Source: Anaerolineae bacterium (GTDB lineage Bacteria > Chloroflexota > Anaerolineae > Aggregatilineales > Aggregatilineaceae). Taken from it: a stretch of DNA of 49,781 nt. The position numbers were made by a program, and so were the translations under genes. The notes below the pieces were generated by a model. It was not told the DNA's origin. It searched no databases and saw only the letters and a program-made list of their open reading frames with translations. Below, in pieces: positions 6,848 through 16,298 of this stretch. Location of the stretch: positions 1-49,781 of the forward strand of contig JAHDWP010000024.1 in assembly GCA_023382715.1 (NCBI GenBank). The letters run 5' to 3'. Numbering within the stretch: position 1 is the stretch's first letter; the number at the start of each line of letters is the position of its first letter.

Positions 6848-9136
6848 ATGAATGAGCGACGCCTTCTCCCCTTCCAGGGCTGGCGGTTGATCCTGTTTCA
6901 GGCGATTGTCGTCTTCTCGCTGATGATCCTGGTCATGCGCACAGGCGAGCTTCAGTTCCTGCGCGGCGATCAGTTCGAGGAGGACGCCCAGGAGAACCGC
7001 CTGCAAATCGCCTTGCAGGCCGCGCCGCGCGGCGCGATCCTCGATCGCAACGGCATCCCCCTGGCCAAGAACGATCCCGCCTACAACATCGCCATCACTC
7101 CGGCAGGCCTGCCCGATGACCCGGCGGCGGTGCTGGCCGTGTACAACCGCGTGTCGGCGCTGGTGGATGTGCCGGCCACGCGCAGCATGGCCGACGCGGC
7201 GGGGCGCTCCGGCGAGCGCAGCCTGGAAGAGATGGTGCGCGAGGGCGCAGGGATCGCGCCGTTCCGCGCCGTCGTCGTCGCGACGGACGTGCCCTACGAA
7301 GTGATGGCCCAGGTGTTGGAGCAGTCGGAACTGCTGCCGGGCGTGTCGGTGCAGGTGGCGTCGGTGCGCGAGTACCCCACCGGCGTGGCCACGACGCACG
7401 TGGTCGGCTACCTGGGGCCGATTGGCCCGGAAGAGGAGCTGCGGCTGCGCGAGCTGGGCTATGATCCGGCCTTTGATCGCATTGGCTACGCGGGCATTGA
7501 GGCGTACTTCGAGACGGAGCTGGCCGGAGTGCGCGGCACTGAGACGTGGATCGTGGACGTGGCTGGCGAGCGGCTGACGCTGGTCAATGAGGTCAAGCGC
7601 GTGCCCGGCAAAAGCGTGCAGCTCACGCTCGACCTGGCCCTGCAGGAAGCCGCCCAGGAAGCGCTCACCCGGCGCATTAACATCATCAACGCGGAGGCGC
7701 AGCGCCTGGTCACTCAGCAAGGCGTGGTCCTCGCCATGGATCCGCGCAATGGCGAAGTGCTGACGATGGTGAGCTGGCCGACTTACGACAACACCCGCTT
7801 CGCCCGCGCCATTGACGGCGAATACTACTTCGACCAGTTCGATGATCCGCTGCGCCCGCTGGTCAATCACGCCATCAGCGCCCTCTATCCGCCCGGCTCG
7901 GTCTGGAAGATGATCACGGCGATTGGCGTGCTGGAGGAAGGCGTCATTGCGCCAGAGACATTCCTATTCTGTCCAGGCCGGCTGGTTCTGCCGGACCAGT
8001 ACGCGCCGCTCGACGTCAGCCGGGGGCAGACATTCGTCTGCTGGCTGCGCAGCGGGCACGAGCGTGTGGACATGCTCAAGGGGATCGCGCAAAGCTGCGA
8101 TGTGTACTTCTACCAGATCGGCGGGGGCAATCCTGAAATCAGCCAGGTGACGCTGCGCCCCGGCGGGCTGGGCATCTTCGATCTGTATCGCTGGGCGACG
8201 GCGTTCGGCATCGGTTCCGAGCTGGGCATCCAGCTTCCCGGCGAGCTGGCCGGGCGTATGCCAGAGAGCCAGTGGAAGCGCCGCAATTACGGCCAGAGCT
8301 GGTCCACTGGCGACACCTACAATGCTGCTTTCGGTCAGGGCTATGTGACTGTGACGCCGTTGCAACTCCTCACCGCAATAGCGGCGCAGGCCAACGGCGG
8401 CACGCTCTACCAGCCGACCATCGTCAGGAACCTGCAAGATTCCAACGGCAACATCCTGCAGGAGTTTGAGCCGCACGTCGCGCGCACGCTGCTCATGCCA
8501 GAGGACGATCTGCCCGTCCTGCTGCTGCAGGAGGATATGCTCATCCAGGGCGAGAACAGCCTGGCCTGTCGCTGCGAAGAGTCCAGCACGTGGTACGACC
8601 CCGACCAGTGCAACCCGGACACGTACCGCGCTCAGTACGACCGCGACCCAAACCCCGACGATGACGCGACCGATCTCGTGGAGTACCGGGTGAATGTGCC
8701 CTACGGCTACACCTTCAACGGGGACGTGTGCGATCAACTGGAGTTTGAAAGCCTGGGCCGCGAGAGCCTGGTGCAGCGTCAGCACCCCTATTTCCCGCCC
8801 TTCGCCACCGAATGGTCCATGAACTGGATGCAGCGTGGGATGCGCGAGGCGGTGCTGACCGGCACGGCGTCCACGGCGGGCCTGCCCTACGTCAACGTGG
8901 CCGGCAAGACGGGCACGGCGGAATACTGTGATGATCTGGCCGCGCCGCTGGGGCTGTGCGTGCCCGGCAACTGGCCCGCGCACGCCTGGTACGTGGGCTA
9001 CGCTCCCTACGAAGAGCCTGAGATCATCGTCCTGGCCTTCGTTTACAACGGCGGTGAAGGCTCGGCAGTGGCCGCGCCGGTGGTCAACGACGTGCTGGAC
9101 GCCTACTTCAAGCTCAAGGCGCAGCGCAGCCGGTGA
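6848..9136 (+). CDS. mrdA: Penicillin-binding protein 2 (peptidoglycan D,D-transpeptidase)
   Basis: PBP2 cross-links peptidoglycan during side-wall elongation and works with RodA, MreC and MreD. The 762 residues contain a short cytoplasmic N-terminus, one membrane helix (about 12-32), the PBP dimerisation region (APRGAILDRNG) and the transpeptidase domain with SVWK (nucleophile Ser351, Lys354), SCD (416-418, the SxD form seen in PBP2) and KTGT (Lys687). It is longer than the roughly 630 residues of E. coli PBP2 because of an insertion before KTG, about residues 565-665. That insertion holds Cys574, Cys576, Cys588 and Cys628, and more Cys follow KTGT (694, 704). rodA, its usual partner, is about 20 kb away on the other strand. 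Confidence 0.94.
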   Translation: MNERRLLPFQGWRLILFQAIVVFSLMILVMRTGELQFLRGDQFEEDAQENRLQIALQAAPRGAILDRNGIPLAKNDPAYNIAITPAGLPDDPAAVLAVYNRVSALVDVPATRSMADAAGRSGERSLEEMVREGAGIAPFRAVVVATDVPYEVMAQVLEQSELLPGVSVQVASVREYPTGVATTHVVGYLGPIGPEEELRLRELGYDPAFDRIGYAGIEAYFETELAGVRGTETWIVDVAGERLTLVNEVKRVPGKSVQLTLDLALQEAAQEALTRRINIINAEAQRLVTQQGVVLAMDPRNGEVLTMVSWPTYDNTRFARAIDGEYYFDQFDDPLRPLVNHAISALYPPGSVWKMITAIGVLEEGVIAPETFLFCPGRLVLPDQYAPLDVSRGQTFVCWLRSGHERVDMLKGIAQSCDVYFYQIGGGNPEISQVTLRPGGLGIFDLYRWATAFGIGSELGIQLPGELAGRMPESQWKRRNYGQSWSTGDTYNAAFGQGYVTVTPLQLLTAIAAQANGGTLYQPTIVRNLQDSNGNILQEFEPHVARTLLMPEDDLPVLLLQEDMLIQGENSLACRCEESSTWYDPDQCNPDTYRAQYDRDPNPDDDATDLVEYRVNVPYGYTFNGDVCDQLEFESLGRESLVQRQHPYFPPFATEWSMNWMQRGMREAVLTGTASTAGLPYVNVAGKTGTAEYCDDLAAPLGLCVPGNWPAHAWYVGYAPYEEPEIIVLAFVYNGGEGSAVAAPVVNDVLDAYFKLKAQRSR

Positions 9137-9208
9137 TGGGCCAGGCACCGCCGTCTCTGGCAGCCTCAGGGAGATCTGCCCGCTGGAGATACAGGCTTGC
9201 GAGCGGGT

Positions 9209-10138
9209 TTAGCGCGGCTCGGCCTGCTGAGCGGCCCGCCACGCCTCATCAAGCGCCCGGTTGACGGGCACCGCCTCGAAGAAGCGCGCCTGCTGCGCCT
9301 CGTCCAGGCCCTCTGCCTGGCGTAGCAGCAGCGCGTGCGCCGCGTCGAGCAACTCCCCGGCGAGGTCTTCCTGGCGCATGGCGCGCAGCGCCCGGTAAGC
9401 CGTCCAGTAGACGCGCAGCGGCTCGTCCAGCCGGGCGGGGCCGCGCTCGCTGAGGTGCTGCAGGATTTCCTCGACCAGCCCGTAGGCGGCAACCGCCTGA
9501 CCCTGGGCCAGCATCACCCGCGCAACTCCCGCTGTGGACTCGATCGCCTCGGCGTGGGCGACCAGCGCGCGCCAGCGCTCTACCGCCGCGCCATAGGCGG
9601 CCAGGGCCGCGTCCCAGTCCTTGCGCGCCTCGTGCAGCAGCCCCAGGAAGTGCTGCGCCTGGCCTGCGCCCCAGTTGTCCACCGCTTGCGCGCTGAGCAG
9701 CAGCGCCTCGTCGAGCAGCGCCGCCGCCCCCTCGAAGTCGCCCTGCTCTGTGCGCACAGCGCCCAGGCAGGCCCGCGCGGTGATTTCGCCGCCGGATAGC
9801 TGCCACTCCTGGGCCACGCCGATGGCCGCGCGATGATCGTCCGCCGCCGCGTCATAGTCGCCCAGCCGCCGGTAGACGCTGCCCCGCGCGTTGCGCGCGG
9901 CGACCTCGCCAGGGCCGCGCCCCAGCCGCGCCCAGACCTCGATGGCCGCCGTCAGCATGGGCAACGCCCGCGCCCAGCGCCAGGCAGCGGCGGTTTGCAC
10001 GCCCTGGCTGTTCGCTTTGGCTGCGACCGAATCCAGCCGCTCGCGCGTGGCGGGATCGTCCAGGTCGGCCAGCTCGAGCGAGACAACGAGCTTGTCCCAC
10101 CAGGGGCCGGGCGCTGCCTGGGTTGGATCATTGGACAA
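9209..10138 (-). CDS. Tetratricopeptide-repeat protein
   Basis: A soluble 309-residue protein of tandem helical pairs with TPR spacing (for example YRRLGDYDAAADDHRAAI and AQHFLGLLHEARKDWDAAL). TPR arrays mediate protein-protein contacts; no catalytic domain or membrane segment is seen, so the partner is unknown. The start is a TTG (10136-10138) behind AGGGGAG; no ATG is available nearby. It converges with mrdA and diverges from the VOC gene at 10218. The 79-bp gap between the two starts holds the operator-like palindrome. Confidence 0.75.
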   Translation of the reverse strand: MSNDPTQAAPGPWWDKLVVSLELADLDDPATRERLDSVAAKANSQGVQTAAAWRWARALPMLTAAIEVWARLGRGPGEVAARNARGSVYRRLGDYDAAADDHRAAIGVAQEWQLSGGEITARACLGAVRTEQGDFEGAAALLDEALLLSAQAVDNWGAGQAQHFLGLLHEARKDWDAALAAYGAAVERWRALVAHAEAIESTAGVARVMLAQGQAVAAYGLVEEILQHLSERGPARLDEPLRVYWTAYRALRAMRQEDLAGELLDAAHALLLRQAEGLDEAQQARFFEAVPVNRALDEAWRAAQQAEPR

Positions 10139-10154
10139 GGGATCGACTCCCCTT

Positions 10155-10183
10155 GACGATTAAGAACATTTGTTCTATCATAA
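10155..10183 (+). promoter_or_regulatory. Promoter of the small VOC gene with an internal palindromic operator
   Basis: TTGACG (10155-10160), 17-bp spacer, TATCAT (10178-10183). The palindrome AGAAC-ATTT-GTTCT (10165-10178) fills the spacer and touches the -10. Its core GAAC-N4-GTTC matches the Gram-positive-type LexA box, though the inner bases fit only partly. A repressor bound here would occlude the promoter. It may also act on the divergent TPR gene. Confidence 0.55.
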
Positions 10184-10217
10184 GCATATCGTCCCCGTTG
10201 GTTGCAGGAGGCTTCCC

Positions 10218-10619
10218 ATGATCACCCCGACCATCAGCCATATTATCCTGACCGTCTCCGATTTCGACAAGGCGCGCGCTTTCTACGGCGACCTGCTCGG
10301 CTTTGAGCTGCACGAGGTGCCCGTCCAAAACGGGAGCCTGCTCTACTTCCAGGTCGAAGGTGGCGCTTCGGTCTGGTTGATCCGGCACGCCCAGACGCCG
10401 CCCGGCGACCGCTTCAGCGAGTTTCGCGTCGGGCTGGATCACCTGGCCTTTGCCGCGCCCAGCAAGGAGTTCCTTGACGCCCTGGCCGACCGGCTGCTGG
10501 CTGCCGGGGTCAATACGAAGGGCGTTGAGCTTTTTCATGGGCGCTGGCACTACATTGCCTTCCGCGACCCGGACAATATCCAGCTTGAATACTGGCTGGA
10601 CGAGCCGGCTGCACCGTGA
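10218..10619 (+). CDS. VOC-superfamily (glyoxalase/dioxygenase fold) protein
   Basis: A 133-residue single-domain vicinal-oxygen-chelate protein made of two beta-alpha-beta-beta-beta modules. It begins ISHIILTVSDFDKARAFY and ends RDPDNIQLEYW. Candidate metal ligands are His8, the His in LDHLAFAA and the Glu in LEYW. Family members include lyases, isomerases, dioxygenases and antibiotic-binding proteins, so the substrate is unknown. ATG 10218 is chosen because AGGAGG precedes it by 6 nt; upstream in-frame extension has no such site. It has its own promoter, which contains an operator-like palindrome. Confidence 0.8.
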   Translation: MITPTISHIILTVSDFDKARAFYGDLLGFELHEVPVQNGSLLYFQVEGGASVWLIRHAQTPPGDRFSEFRVGLDHLAFAAPSKEFLDALADRLLAAGVNTKGVELFHGRWHYIAFRDPDNIQLEYWLDEPAAP

Positions 10620-10620
10620 A

Positions 10621-10702
10621 GCGCCGGGCGCAGCAGGCGGAGCCTGCTCAGGGTGACGGTTCCCGTCACCCTGCTGCGCTGTCCAGCGCAGGCGCCCGGC
10701 GC
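10621..10702. repeat. Cloverleaf palindrome between two convergent genes
   Basis: An 11-bp closing stem (GCGCCGGGCGC 10621-10631; GCGCCCGGCGC 10692-10702) encloses three consecutive hairpins: 10632-10648 (6 bp), 10649-10673 (11 bp, 3-nt loop) and 10675-10690 (7 bp). It fills the gap between the convergent VOC and mutase genes and could be a bidirectional terminator or a mobile palindrome. It is not a tRNA. Confidence 0.75.
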
Positions 10703-10715
10703 GCCCTCGCGCACG

Positions 10716-12395
<1,680 letters not shown>

Positions 12396-12440
12396 TGCAA
12401 GGCAACCTCTCTCACTGATTCGGTGGGGAGTGTTGCTCTG

Positions 12441-12469
12441 ATTGTAGGGATTTTTGTGGCGATAGTCCA
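12441..12469 (-). promoter_or_regulatory. Promoter of the acyl-CoA mutase gene
   Basis: On the minus strand: TGGACT (12469-12464), 17-bp spacer, TACAAT (12446-12441), about 45 nt before the ATG. Confidence 0.55.
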
Positions 12470-12505
12470 GACGGGGCGGGGGTTCACGAGCAGGGCGGCG
12501 GAAGA

Positions 12506-12598
12506 CCCCTGTCCCCCGGCCAAGCCAGGGGCAGGGGAGAGCCGCCTGCCAGATCGCCCCCCTCTAACTCGGCTGGAGGGAGGATTGAGGGGGAGGCG
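12506..12598. repeat. Two adjacent GC-rich hairpins
   Basis: The first stem is CCCCTG/CAGGGG with inner CCCC/GGGG; the second pairs CGCCCCCCTC with GAGGGGGAGGCG. The second resembles sequence at 16189 and 30235, so it is probably a dispersed element. Confidence 0.5.
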
Positions 12599-12667
12599 TT
12601 CAGCGGGCGTGTTCGATCTTCCCCTGGTGACGGGTCGTTCGTGGACCCGACGCGGCCCAGAATGGCA

Positions 12668-12708
12668 CAAAAAGCGGGGGCACCCCGTTGCTGCCGGGCG
12701 TCCCCGCT
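12668..12708 (-). terminator. Intrinsic terminator after the epimerase gene
   Basis: Read on the minus strand, AGCGGGG...CCCCGCT forms a GC-rich stem with extra internal pairing, followed by TTTTT (plus-strand A69-A73 of the 12600 block). It lies 29 nt past the mce stop. Confidence 0.7.
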
Positions 12709-12736
12709 GCGCCTATCTGTACGGTCAGGTGCTCGC

Positions 12737-13147
12737 TCAGCCTGCGCCTGGCTTCTCGTATAGCTCCACCAGCACGCCGGACGCGCTGCGCGGGTGCACG
12801 AAGGCATAGCGCGTGCCGTCCTCATGCTGGCGCGGCGTCTCGTTGATCAGCTCGACACCGTGCGCCGCCAGCCGCGCCAGCGCCGCCTCGATGTCGCCCA
12901 CCTCGACGCACACGTGATGCATCCCCGGTCCGCGCTTGGCCAGGAACTTGCCAATCCCGCTGTCGGCCTCGGTCGGCTGCAATAGCTCGATCTCGCTTTC
13001 GCCAAGGGGCAGGAAGGCGATCGCGACCTGCTCGCGGGCGTTGGTCTCGGTGCGGGTTACGGGCAGGCCGAGCGCGTCGCGCCAGAAGCCGAGCGCCCCT
13101 TCAAGACTCTCCACCACAATCGCCAGGTGGTCTATGCGTTTGATCAT
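12737..13147 (-). CDS. mce: Methylmalonyl-CoA epimerase
   Basis: This 136-residue VOC-fold enzyme interconverts (S)- and (R)-methylmalonyl-CoA between propionyl-CoA carboxylase and the mutase. It starts IKRIDHLAIVVESLEGA, has the second-module MHHVCVEVGDIEAAL and ends GVLVELYEK; the His7, His in HHVCVEV and Glu in VELYE are the expected metal ligands. Length fits the family. It follows the membrane barrel-like gene by 30 nt on the same strand, and ends at an intrinsic terminator, so it is transcribed apart from the mutase gene. Confidence 0.88.
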   Translation of the reverse strand: MIKRIDHLAIVVESLEGALGFWRDALGLPVTRTETNAREQVAIAFLPLGESEIELLQPTEADSGIGKFLAKRGPGMHHVCVEVGDIEAALARLAAHGVELINETPRQHEDGTRYAFVHPRSASGVLVELYEKPGAG

Positions 13148-13177
13148 GCGCCCCTCGTTTCTGGGTCCAGGCCGCTG

Positions 13178-14872
13178 CTACGAGGCCGGCCCCCAGGTGC
13201 GGATCAGTTCCTGCCAGCGCCGCCAGACCTCGGTGCGGCCCTGCAGGTCTACCTTGCCCTGGAAGAGCGTGCCGCCTTCCTGCAGGAAGCAGCCGTAGTC
13301 GTTGGCGAGCACGGTCGTGATGCGCTCCTGGGCGGCGAAGGCGGCCACCGTCTCCAGCCAGGTCGCATCCAGGTCCATGCTGCGCTGCGGGGCCAGGCAA
13401 TAGCCGTACCACGTCTCCAGCAGCCATAGTTCCTTGCCGTGATCGGCGGGATGTCCGCGCTCGTCCAGGACGTCTTCCAGCACGTCGAAGGCCGCCGGCT
13501 GGAAAATGCGCACGCCTACAAAGTCTACGGACTCCAGGGCCAACACCTGCTCGTAGAAATCCAGATCGAAGTCGTCGGAGATGGCGATGGTCACGCCGAC
13601 CAGCGTCTGCGGGCTTTCTTCGCGCACAGCCGCCGCGAGCCGTTCCGTCTGCGCCACCCACTGGCCGATCTCGTCCGCGTCTTCCTGCTCGGCGATGCCG
13701 CTGTACTGAACGTACTGGCCCGGCTCGCTGACGACCTCATAGGCCAGCGGTTGCAGCGCGCGCGCGTAGTGGCGCACACGGTCTTCCTGAATCTGGGAGA
13801 ACTCCTCCCACGGGGTCTTTTCCTCGTCGTTGGCCTTCACCAACAGGTAGGGTGCGTACTGCGCGTCGGACACGATCATGCCCACCCCAAGCTGGCTGAG
13901 CGCGTCCAGATAGGCCGTCTCGTCGTCTTGCTGCCGGGCGATGCGCGCGGCGATCTTCGCCTGCTCTTCGGCGGGGTCTTTGTCTTCGTCCGCCTTGAAC
14001 AGGCGCGGTTGTTCGGCTTCCAGCAGCATGTCACCGCTGGCCGTGACGCGCACCACGCGGGCGCCCGCTTCCGCCGCCGCGCTCAGCTCGGCCAGGCGCA
14101 CGTCGAGCCGGTCATCGTCGTCTTCATCCAGCGTGACGAAGCTGTAGCCCAGCGTCACGTTGGCCGTAGACCCCATGCGCAGCGAGTCGGTGGCAGCCTG
14201 CGCCGTCCAGTCTTTGAGGTGCTCGTCCAGCCAGGCCATGCGCTGCGCCTGCTGGGTGAAGTGGAAGACCAGCGCCCCCGCGACGAGCACGCCAGCCACT
14301 ACCGCCCAGACGATGGCTCCGCGCCGCGTTGCCGGGCCGAGTCGCCGCCAGTAGATCAGGGTGATCACGTCCGAGATCAGAGTCGCGACCAGGACCAGGA
14401 TCATCAGCAGCACAACCATGCCGATCATCATGCCCAGCCCGCTCAGGGGAGCCAGCGCCCCGGCTGCGGGCACGAACGAGTACCAGAAGTAGGCGACGAC
14501 GGCCAACCCCGCGATGACCGCGATGGACACCACCAGCGGCACCTGTCGCCCGCGCCAGACGCCCAGCGTCCCGCCGACGAGCAGCAGCCCCCCGGCCAGC
14601 AGCAGGCCCGGCCCCCACAGGTGATAGCCGAACCACAGCGCCGCCAGGAGCATGACAACCGCCGTCAGGGTCAGCAGCACGCCGCCACAGCCCTGGGCCA
14701 TGCCCCCAACGCGGCTGGAGAAGGGGGGCGGCGGGGCGAACTGGCGCACCTTGTCGTCAAGCTCTTCGACGGCGCGCATCCGCGGGATGCTGCGCATGAC
14801 CTCTACCACTCGATCTTGTTCGTCACCCGCCGGTTTATCGGCGGCCTGGCGCGGGAATTCCTCGTTCTGCAT
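13178..14872 (-). CDS. Membrane-anchored protein with a glycosidase-like C-terminal domain (unknown function)
   Basis: I do not recognise this 564-residue protein with certainty. Residues 1-60 are soluble, about 60-220 hold roughly five to six hydrophobic helices, and the last 340 residues form a soluble domain. That domain has alternating beta/alpha segments reminiscent of TIM-barrel glycoside hydrolases (GMIVSDAQYAPYLLVKAN, GVTIAISDDFDLDFY, VDFVGVRIF, ELWLLETWYGY). No catalytic pair can be assigned by eye. It lies between the acyl-CoA dehydrogenase (54 nt upstream) and mce (30 nt downstream) on one strand. Its link to acyl-CoA metabolism is positional only. Confidence 0.65.
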   Translation of the reverse strand: MQNEEFPRQAADKPAGDEQDRVVEVMRSIPRMRAVEELDDKVRQFAPPPPFSSRVGGMAQGCGGVLLTLTAVVMLLAALWFGYHLWGPGLLLAGGLLLVGGTLGVWRGRQVPLVVSIAVIAGLAVVAYFWYSFVPAAGALAPLSGLGMMIGMVVLLMILVLVATLISDVITLIYWRRLGPATRRGAIVWAVVAGVLVAGALVFHFTQQAQRMAWLDEHLKDWTAQAATDSLRMGSTANVTLGYSFVTLDEDDDDRLDVRLAELSAAAEAGARVVRVTASGDMLLEAEQPRLFKADEDKDPAEEQAKIAARIARQQDDETAYLDALSQLGVGMIVSDAQYAPYLLVKANDEEKTPWEEFSQIQEDRVRHYARALQPLAYEVVSEPGQYVQYSGIAEQEDADEIGQWVAQTERLAAAVREESPQTLVGVTIAISDDFDLDFYEQVLALESVDFVGVRIFQPAAFDVLEDVLDERGHPADHGKELWLLETWYGYCLAPQRSMDLDATWLETVAAFAAQERITTVLANDYGCFLQEGGTLFQGKVDLQGRTEVWRRWQELIRTWGPAS

Positions 14873-14925
14873 GGACGACTCCTCAAAGTTGGTGGCACGC
14901 CCCCGGTCGGGCCAACCGTCGCGGC

Positions 14926-16107
14926 TCAGCGCAGCCCCAATTCGGTACGGGCGATCACCATCCGCTGAATCTCGCTGGTGCCCTCGTAGATTTCGGTAAT
15001 CTTGGCGTCGCGGAAGTAACGCTCCAGGGGCAGCTCCTTACTATACCCCATCCCACCATGAATCTGCACAGCCTGATGGGTCGCAAACATGGCCGTCTCG
15101 CTGGCGAAGAGCTTGGCCATGCTCGCTTCGAGCGTGTAACGCTGGTCGGTCTCGGCTGCGCGCATCTTGGCCAGCGCCGCGTTGAAGGTCAGCAGGCGCG
15201 CGGCTTCCAGCCGCGTCTTCATGTCGGCGATCTTCTGCTGGATCATCTGGAACTGGCCGATCTTCTGGCCGAACGCCTCGCGCTCGCGGGCATAGGCCAG
15301 CGACGCCTCGTAGGCCGCTTCGGCAATGCCCACAGCCTGCGCCGCGATGCCGATTCGCCCCGTGTCGAGCGCAGTCATGGCGATCCTGAAGCCCATCCCC
15401 GGCTCACCGAGCACATTCTCCACCGGGCAGGCGTAGCCGTCAAAGAGCAGCTCGCAGGTGGCGCTGGCGCGAATGCCCAGCTTCGGCTCGGTCTTGCCGC
15501 GCTCCAGGCCGGGCTGGTCTGTCTCCACGATGAAGGCGGTGATGCCGCGATGCCCCTGGTCGGGGTCGGTCAGCGCGAAGACCAGCACCGTCTCGGCGAC
15601 CGGCCCGCTGGTCACCCAGCTTTTGCGCCCGCTGATCAGGTAATGCGTCCCGGCGTCATTGAGGACGGCGCGGGTGCGCATCCCGGCGGCGTCGCTGCCG
15701 CTCTGCGGCTCGGTCAGCGAGTAGGCGCCGATCTTCTCGCCGCTGGCGACCGGCACCAGGTACTTCCGTTTCTGCTCCTCGCTGCCAAAGCGCAGCAGGG
15801 CGAAGTTGACCAGGCTGCCGTTGACGCTCATCACCGTGCTATGCGAGGCGTCCGCTTTGGCGATCTCGATCATGGCCAGCACGTAGGCCAGCGTGTCCAT
15901 GCCCGCTCCGCCGTACTGCTCCGGCACCTCGATGCCCATCAGCCCCATCTCGCCCATCTTGCGCACCGTCGCCAGGGGAAACTCGCCCGTCTCGTCATGG
16001 TGGGCGGCGATGGGTGCGATCTCGCGCTGGGCGAAGTCGCGTACCGCTTCGCGCAGCATGGTGTGTTCCTCGGTGAAGGGAATTCCGTAGCCTGCCAGTG
16101 CACTCAT
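14926..16107 (-). CDS. Acyl-CoA dehydrogenase (short/branched-chain type)
   Basis: This FAD enzyme oxidises acyl-CoA to enoyl-CoA and passes electrons to ETF. The 393 residues show the whole family pattern: N-terminal helical domain (TEEHTMLREAVRDFA), flavin loop AYSLTEPQSGSDA, WVTSG, and C-terminal domain with MQIHGG-like VQIHGGMGYSKE and the catalytic Glu375 in YEGTSEIQ. Length is typical. The ATG follows GGGAGG. It has its own -10 (16148-16153) and heads a likely unit with the membrane barrel-like gene and mce, which suits catabolism of branched-chain or short acyl groups. Confidence 0.92.
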   Translation of the reverse strand: MSALAGYGIPFTEEHTMLREAVRDFAQREIAPIAAHHDETGEFPLATVRKMGEMGLMGIEVPEQYGGAGMDTLAYVLAMIEIAKADASHSTVMSVNGSLVNFALLRFGSEEQKRKYLVPVASGEKIGAYSLTEPQSGSDAAGMRTRAVLNDAGTHYLISGRKSWVTSGPVAETVLVFALTDPDQGHRGITAFIVETDQPGLERGKTEPKLGIRASATCELLFDGYACPVENVLGEPGMGFRIAMTALDTGRIGIAAQAVGIAEAAYEASLAYAREREAFGQKIGQFQMIQQKIADMKTRLEAARLLTFNAALAKMRAAETDQRYTLEASMAKLFASETAMFATHQAVQIHGGMGYSKELPLERYFRDAKITEIYEGTSEIQRMVIARTELGLR

Positions 16108-16147
16108 AGCTCAAACCTCCCGCGCTTTGTCTGCTGCCGGTACCTCG

Positions 16148-16153
16148 ATTATA
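16148..16153 (-). promoter_or_regulatory. -10 element TATAAT for the acyl-CoA dehydrogenase unit
   Basis: A minus-strand TATAAT lies 40 nt before the ATG. No convincing -35 is seen. Confidence 0.5.
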
Positions 16154-16188
16154 CGCCAGCCTGCTGGCGGCGCAGCATCCCGCAGCCC

Positions 16189-16225
16189 AAATCCCCCTCT
16201 CCAGCCGAGCTAGAGAGGGGGATTT
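16189..16225. terminator. Perfect hairpin between aldehyde and acyl-CoA dehydrogenase genes
   Basis: AAATCCCCCTCT and AGAGGGGGATTT pair perfectly around a 13-nt loop. Short T-runs flank it on both strands, so it could end transcription from the aldehyde dehydrogenase gene. Confidence 0.55.
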
Positions 16226-16277
16226 TGACGATGGGACGCTTCCAGGGGGAGAGGTGCTGCGCGGAAGGCTGGGAGCA

Positions 16278-16298
16278 GGGCGCAGCAGAGCAGCGCCC
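16278..16298. repeat. D-family palindrome (copy D2) abutting a stop codon
   Basis: The 21-mer with GGGCGC/GCGCCC arms ends one base before the aldehyde dehydrogenase stop codon. The shared flanking CCCTACC on the plus strand encodes that TAG on the minus strand. Confidence 0.8.

Larger units (their letters stand above)
12396..12736. other. Gap between mutase and epimerase genes
   Basis: The 341-bp gap holds the mutase promoter (12441-12469), two structured palindromes (12506-12538 and 12555-12598) and the terminator of the epimerase unit (12668-12708). I see no credible ORF. Confidence 0.7.

Noticed and set aside
10621-10702. tRNA-like cloverleaf
   Set aside because: It has three arms and an acceptor-like stem, but no T-loop TTCAA, no anticodon-loop pattern and no proper spacing, so it is not a tRNA.
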